A DNA stretch of 64,000 nucleotides from NCBI RefSeq assembly GCF_016785085.1, contig NZ_JAENHO010000003.1, positions 848,321 to 912,320 of the forward strand. The letters are read 5' to 3'. Both the position numbers and the translations under genes were made by a program. Source of the stretch: Paractinoplanes lichenicola (GTDB taxonomy: Bacteria > Actinomycetota > Actinomycetes > Mycobacteriales > Micromonosporaceae). A model generated the notes under the pieces. The model did no database searches, was not told where the DNA came from, and saw only the letters and a program-made list of their open reading frames with translations. Positions 61,536 to 64,000 of the stretch are shown in pieces; the first letter of the stretch is position 1; each line of letters opens with the position of its first letter.

Positions 61536-63118
61536 CCGTCCGTCCTTTCACTGACCAGCCAGCGCAGGGTGACCGGCGGTTCCGACCGGGGGGCCGGCAC
61601 CGCCAGCGCCAGCTCGAACGCGGGCGGCGGGGGCGGCGCCGCGAGATCGGCGTAGAGCGCGCCGTAGACGCGGACCACCCGGTCGTTGGTGAAATGCATG
61701 AGCGCGCGCCGGCGGGCGGCATCCCCCAGGGCACGGCGGCGGCCGGGCGCGCGCAGCAGGTCGACGATCGCGATCGCCAGCTCGGCCGGGTCGCCCGGCT
61801 GCACCAGCACGCCCGCGTCCCCGAGCGTCTCGGCCGCCGGTCCCACGTCGACACCCACGACCGCGCGGCCCGACATCATGGCCTCGATCAGCCGGTACGG
61901 CGGGTCGGCGGGCCCGGGCACGTGGGCCACCACATGGCCGGCGGTGTAGCGGTCGCGCGGATCGGCGGGCAGCGGATGCAGCCGTACGGCCCGGCCCAGC
62001 CCCGTGCGCTCGATCTGCTCGGCGCAGAACTCCTCGTGCGCGGCGGTGACCCCGACCAGGTGCAGCACCGTCCCCGGCAGGGCCGCGGCGACCTGCTCGA
62101 ACGCGGCCAGCAGCGGGGACAGGCCGCTGTCGGGGCCGCCGGAACCCGCCCACACCACGGCCGGGTCGGATTCGAGCTCGGGCGCCCCCGGATACTCTGA
62201 CGGGTCGACCCCGGCCGGCACCTGCACGAGCTTGGCCGCGTGGGCGCCGTGCCGCAGGGCCCAGCTGTGGTGGTAGGCGCTGAGCGGGGCGATCAGGCCG
62301 GCCTCGGCGTACCCGGTGCGGGCCACCGAGCCCCGGAACCGGCGCAGGATCGTGCGCACTGCCGGCGACAGGCGCTCCTCGTGCGGCTTGTGCCGGGCGA
62401 CCGGGGCGCGGGCCTCGGTGAGCAGCAGCGGGACCCCCTGCCGCCAGCGCCCGGCGAGCGCGGTGAGCAGCGGGGTCGTGCCGCCGATGCAGTGCACGAG
62501 GTCGGCCGCGGGGAGATCCACGGTGAGCGCGCCGAGAGCGTGGCGTAAAAGCGTGGCCGCCGTACGGGCATCGCGCACACTCAACCGCGGGAGCGGAAGC
62601 TCGCCCGGCTCGGCGTGGCCCGTGCGCCAGGCGTCTATCAGCGCGTCGGCCAGCGGGAGACCTGGAAGCACCCGGATGTCGTCGGCCAGCTGCCGCAGCC
62701 CGTCGGAGAAGGTCTGCTCCGCGTTCCCGGCCTCGCCGATCAGCCCCGTGCAGAGCAGGGCCGCGGCCGCCCGGGCCCGTTCGGCGGTGTCGCGCTTCTC
62801 CTGCCGGCTGGGCTTCTTCTCCTTCGGCTGCTCTTTGGGGGGCTCGTCGTCGGGCTCGTCGAGGCGGGTGTCGCGCCACAACTCGTGCCGCTTGAAATCC
62901 CGGCCGACGGCCACGGCGCGGGCCGACCCGACATTGAGCGGCAGAGGATAGGCGGGGGCGACCGGCGGTTCCCGATCCGTGACGGTCAGCAACTCGAACC
63001 GGAACCGGCGCAGCCCCTCGACGAGGGTCCGGCACCATCCGCTGAGCGCATCTCGGCGATACGGGTATCCGCCGCCGGTCAGCAGACAGATGCGCTCGCG
63101 CGCCGGGGTCGGATTCAC
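61532..63118 (-). CDS. Glycosyltransferase family 4, PelF-like
   Basis: 528 residues. The N-terminal part, RICLLTGGGYPYRRDALSGW, is the PelF/DUF3492 pattern (compare the T-E-G-T-Y-P-Y start of PelF); residues about 90-120 are a Lys/Glu/Pro-rich insert (PPKEQPKEKKPSRQEKRD). The C-terminal Rossmann half has AGSGGPDSGLSPLLAAFEQV and the E-x7-E-type end PPYRLIEAMMSGRAVVGVDV, typical of retaining GT4 enzymes. PelF polymerises UDP-hexosamine in the cytoplasm. The GTG at 63118 is chosen because an upstream GTG (63145) would precede the likely transcription start; a hairpin occupies the leader. First gene of a three-gene operon. Confidence 0.85.
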   Translation of the reverse strand: MNPTPARERICLLTGGGYPYRRDALSGWCRTLVEGLRRFRFELLTVTDREPPVAPAYPLPLNVGSARAVAVGRDFKRHELWRDTRLDEPDDEPPKEQPKEKKPSRQEKRDTAERARAAAALLCTGLIGEAGNAEQTFSDGLRQLADDIRVLPGLPLADALIDAWRTGHAEPGELPLPRLSVRDARTAATLLRHALGALTVDLPAADLVHCIGGTTPLLTALAGRWRQGVPLLLTEARAPVARHKPHEERLSPAVRTILRRFRGSVARTGYAEAGLIAPLSAYHHSWALRHGAHAAKLVQVPAGVDPSEYPGAPELESDPAVVWAGSGGPDSGLSPLLAAFEQVAAALPGTVLHLVGVTAAHEEFCAEQIERTGLGRAVRLHPLPADPRDRYTAGHVVAHVPGPADPPYRLIEAMMSGRAVVGVDVGPAAETLGDAGVLVQPGDPAELAIAIVDLLRAPGRRRALGDAARRRALMHFTNDRVVRVYGALYADLAAPPPPPAFELALAVPAPRSEPPVTLRWLVSERTDG

Positions 63119-63121
63119 GAT

Positions 63122-63164
63122 GGGGGCAACGAAACAGCCCCCCACACACCCGACACAGTGTCAA
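63122..63164 (-). promoter_or_regulatory. Promoter-leader hairpin of the PelF-like operon
   Basis: On the minus strand TTGACA (63159-63164) is a consensus -35 box; it overlaps the palindrome GACAC-A-GTGTC (63152-63162). GGGGGC/GCCCCC (63122-63127 and 63137-63142) forms a hairpin just before the GTG at 63118. The -10 box is unclear. The remainder of 63165-63285 is AT-richer and shows nothing else. Confidence 0.4.
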
Positions 63165-63285
63165 CTAGGCGACACAATTACGCGCTTTTTACCCGATTTG
63201 CCGCCCTATTCGTAACAAAAGTCCGATTCCGTGACACCTATTTCACGTCTCACATTGTCGCCCATCAAGATCAACCGCCCCGTCT

Positions 63286-63381
63286 AACCCACCCTCCCGG
63301 GGGCCTCCACCTACCGCAGATTGTCGTGCCGATTGCTGATCTTGGCGGGCGGCCCTGTGGATAACTCGCCGCTGTGGACAA
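63286..63381. other. Intergenic module with two DnaA boxes (copy B)
   Basis: AACCCACCCTCCC and GGGGGCCTCCAC (63286-63310) match copy A at 47621; further on TGTGGATAA (63356-63364) and TGTGGACAA (63373-63381) are perfect DnaA boxes read on the minus strand (TTATCCACA, TTGTCCACA), eight bases apart. The bases CGAGTTATCCACAGG are shared exactly with copy A when copy B is reversed. Confidence 0.6.
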
Positions 63382-63431
63382 CGCACATGATCAACAGCAA
63401 ATCGTGTAGGGCGGGCCCGCGATGATCGTCG

Positions 63432-63511
63432 TCGTGGCGTCGTGGCGTCGTGGCGTCGTGGCGTCGTGGCGTCGTGGCGGCGTGGCGGCGTGGCGGCGTG
63501 GCGGCGTGGCG
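63432..63511. repeat. 8-bp tandem repeat, ten units
   Basis: TCGTGGCG repeated six times then GCGTGGCG four times without interruption, followed by three GAGGGGC units. Although reading frames run through it, an 8-bp period changes frame each unit, so it does not encode a repeat protein. Confidence 0.9.
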
Positions 63512-63680
63512 GAGAGGGGCGAGGGGCGAGGGGCGCGGCCAGCGCGCGGGGGCGAGTGCGCGAGGCGAGACGGTGGGGCATCGCGGCGGTGGGTGTTGAC
63601 CGCTGGCGGCGGAGAGTTGGCGCGGCGGGCGGTGGGCGCCAGAGGTGGCGGCGGGCGCGCCGGACGCGGGAGGTGACGTC

Positions 63681-63801
63681 GGGCGATGGGCGGCGGGCGC
63701 GGGAGGTGGCGGCCAGGTGCGGCGGGCGCAACGGGGGCGATGGGCGATGGGCGGCGGGCGCGGGAGGTGGCGGCCAGGAGCGGCGGGCGCAGCGGGGGCG
63801 G
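63681..63801. repeat. 61-bp direct repeat, two copies
   Basis: The unit starting GGGCGATGGGCGGCGGGCGC at 63681 recurs at 63742 with only a few changes. It lies in a G-rich tract (63512-63900) with no gene that I can support on either strand. Confidence 0.85.
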
Positions 63802-63977
63802 CGGGGAGCTGGTGCGGCGGGTGTGACGGGGAGCGGCGCGGCAGGAGGCGGCGCGTGGCGGGAGGCGGCGGGAGGGTCGCGTCCACCGAAGTGGTGTATG
63901 ACCTGGTCTTTCCCGGCGAACTGAGGCGGCCACCGCAGATCCTTCGGATTGTCTAGATCACGAAGGAGAGACCTGCG

Positions 63978-64000
63978 ATGGCCGCAGAACCGAGTCTGAA
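63978..64000 (+). CDS. Start of an unidentified gene (cut by window edge)
   Basis: ATG followed by seven full codons, MAAEPSLN-like, reading out of the window. AAGGAGAG lies about 10 bases before the ATG. CCTTCG (63941-63946) and CGAAGG (63961-63966) can pair and would partly cover that ribosome binding site. Nothing can be said about function. Confidence 0.6.

Noticed and set aside
63286..63381. Replication origin
   Set aside because: Two DnaA boxes only, and no dnaA, dnaN, gyrase or rpmH nearby.
63422..63956. Several frames through the G-rich repeats
   Set aside because: They come from 8- and 61-bp tandem repeats, lack start signals and show no known motif.

Overview
The window is chromosomal DNA of a very GC-rich actinobacterium. 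Gene content and codon use (GC-rich third positions, many GTG starts, frequent CGTACGG in coding sequence) point to the Micromonosporaceae, with Actinoplanes or a close relative most likely. Supporting traits are an HU protein with a long Ala/Lys/Thr histone-H1-like tail, a zinc-ribbon bL28, an FbiD/CofC (coenzyme F420) gene, a MutT1-type NUDIX-phosphatase next to ppk, and a DivIVA/SepIVA-like gene between coaD and the DUF177-rpmF pair. The genus is inferred from memory of these families; no search was run.

Layout, left to right. 1-2100: a transmembrane Ser/Thr kinase (cut by the left edge) coupled to an FHA-HTH protein. 2100-9100: a secreted GH16 glycosidase, two tandem paralogous endonuclease/exonuclease/phosphatase-fold membrane proteins with a DUF6985-like partner, and a pair of M16 peptidases (one active, one lacking the zinc motif). 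9100-15450: ArfB-type ribosome rescue factor, hydrolase, several secreted or small proteins including an unlisted 49-residue protein, a lectin/LGFP protein and a DNA-glycosylase-annotated protein. 15580-20050: an operator-controlled ABC exporter operon with an XRE regulator, a fumarylacetoacetase-family enzyme, and a TetR/NmrA-like divergent pair sharing a 21-bp intergenic region. 20112-20347: tRNA-Gln(CUG) and tRNA-Glu(CUC), followed by about 1.2 kb of decayed repeats. 21600-28860: two metallo-beta-lactamase-fold proteins, a DUF998-DGPF-ECF42 sigma operon, a hydrolase and a large LuxR-type ATPase regulator. 28876-32750: IclR regulator, leuCD and HU. 32800-40660: MutT1, polyphosphate kinase, small CSD protein, FbiD, PlsC-like acyltransferase, GpsA, cystathionine gamma-lyase-type enzyme. 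40700-46755: YtrA-type GntR/ABC operon, a phosphatase, ddl, DUF3515, Lrp-like, thiL, GNAT.

47016-59693 is the classic conserved actinobacterial block: rpmB, FakA-like DAK2 protein, recG, (LPXTG surface protein inserted on the other strand), rsmD, coaD, sepIVA-like, DUF177, rpmF, plsX, rnc, a PIG-V-like mannosyltransferase and mutM, most joined by 4-bp start/stop overlaps. To its right, on the other strand, lies a tightly overlapping three-gene operon (PelF-like glycosyltransferase, polytopic membrane protein, spherulin-4-like protein) that I read as a reduced Pel-like exopolysaccharide system; it is the most interesting candidate for an undescribed system here.

Two non-coding themes recur. 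First, at least ten genes have a TANNNT -10 hexamer ending 6-7 bases before the start codon with no ribosome binding site, the signature of leaderless transcription. Second, three intergenic regions carry minisatellites (29-, 34-, 8- and 61-bp units), and two of these share a 25-bp motif plus a pair of consensus or near-consensus DnaA boxes. I see no phage genes, transposases, CRISPR arrays or rRNA in the window.
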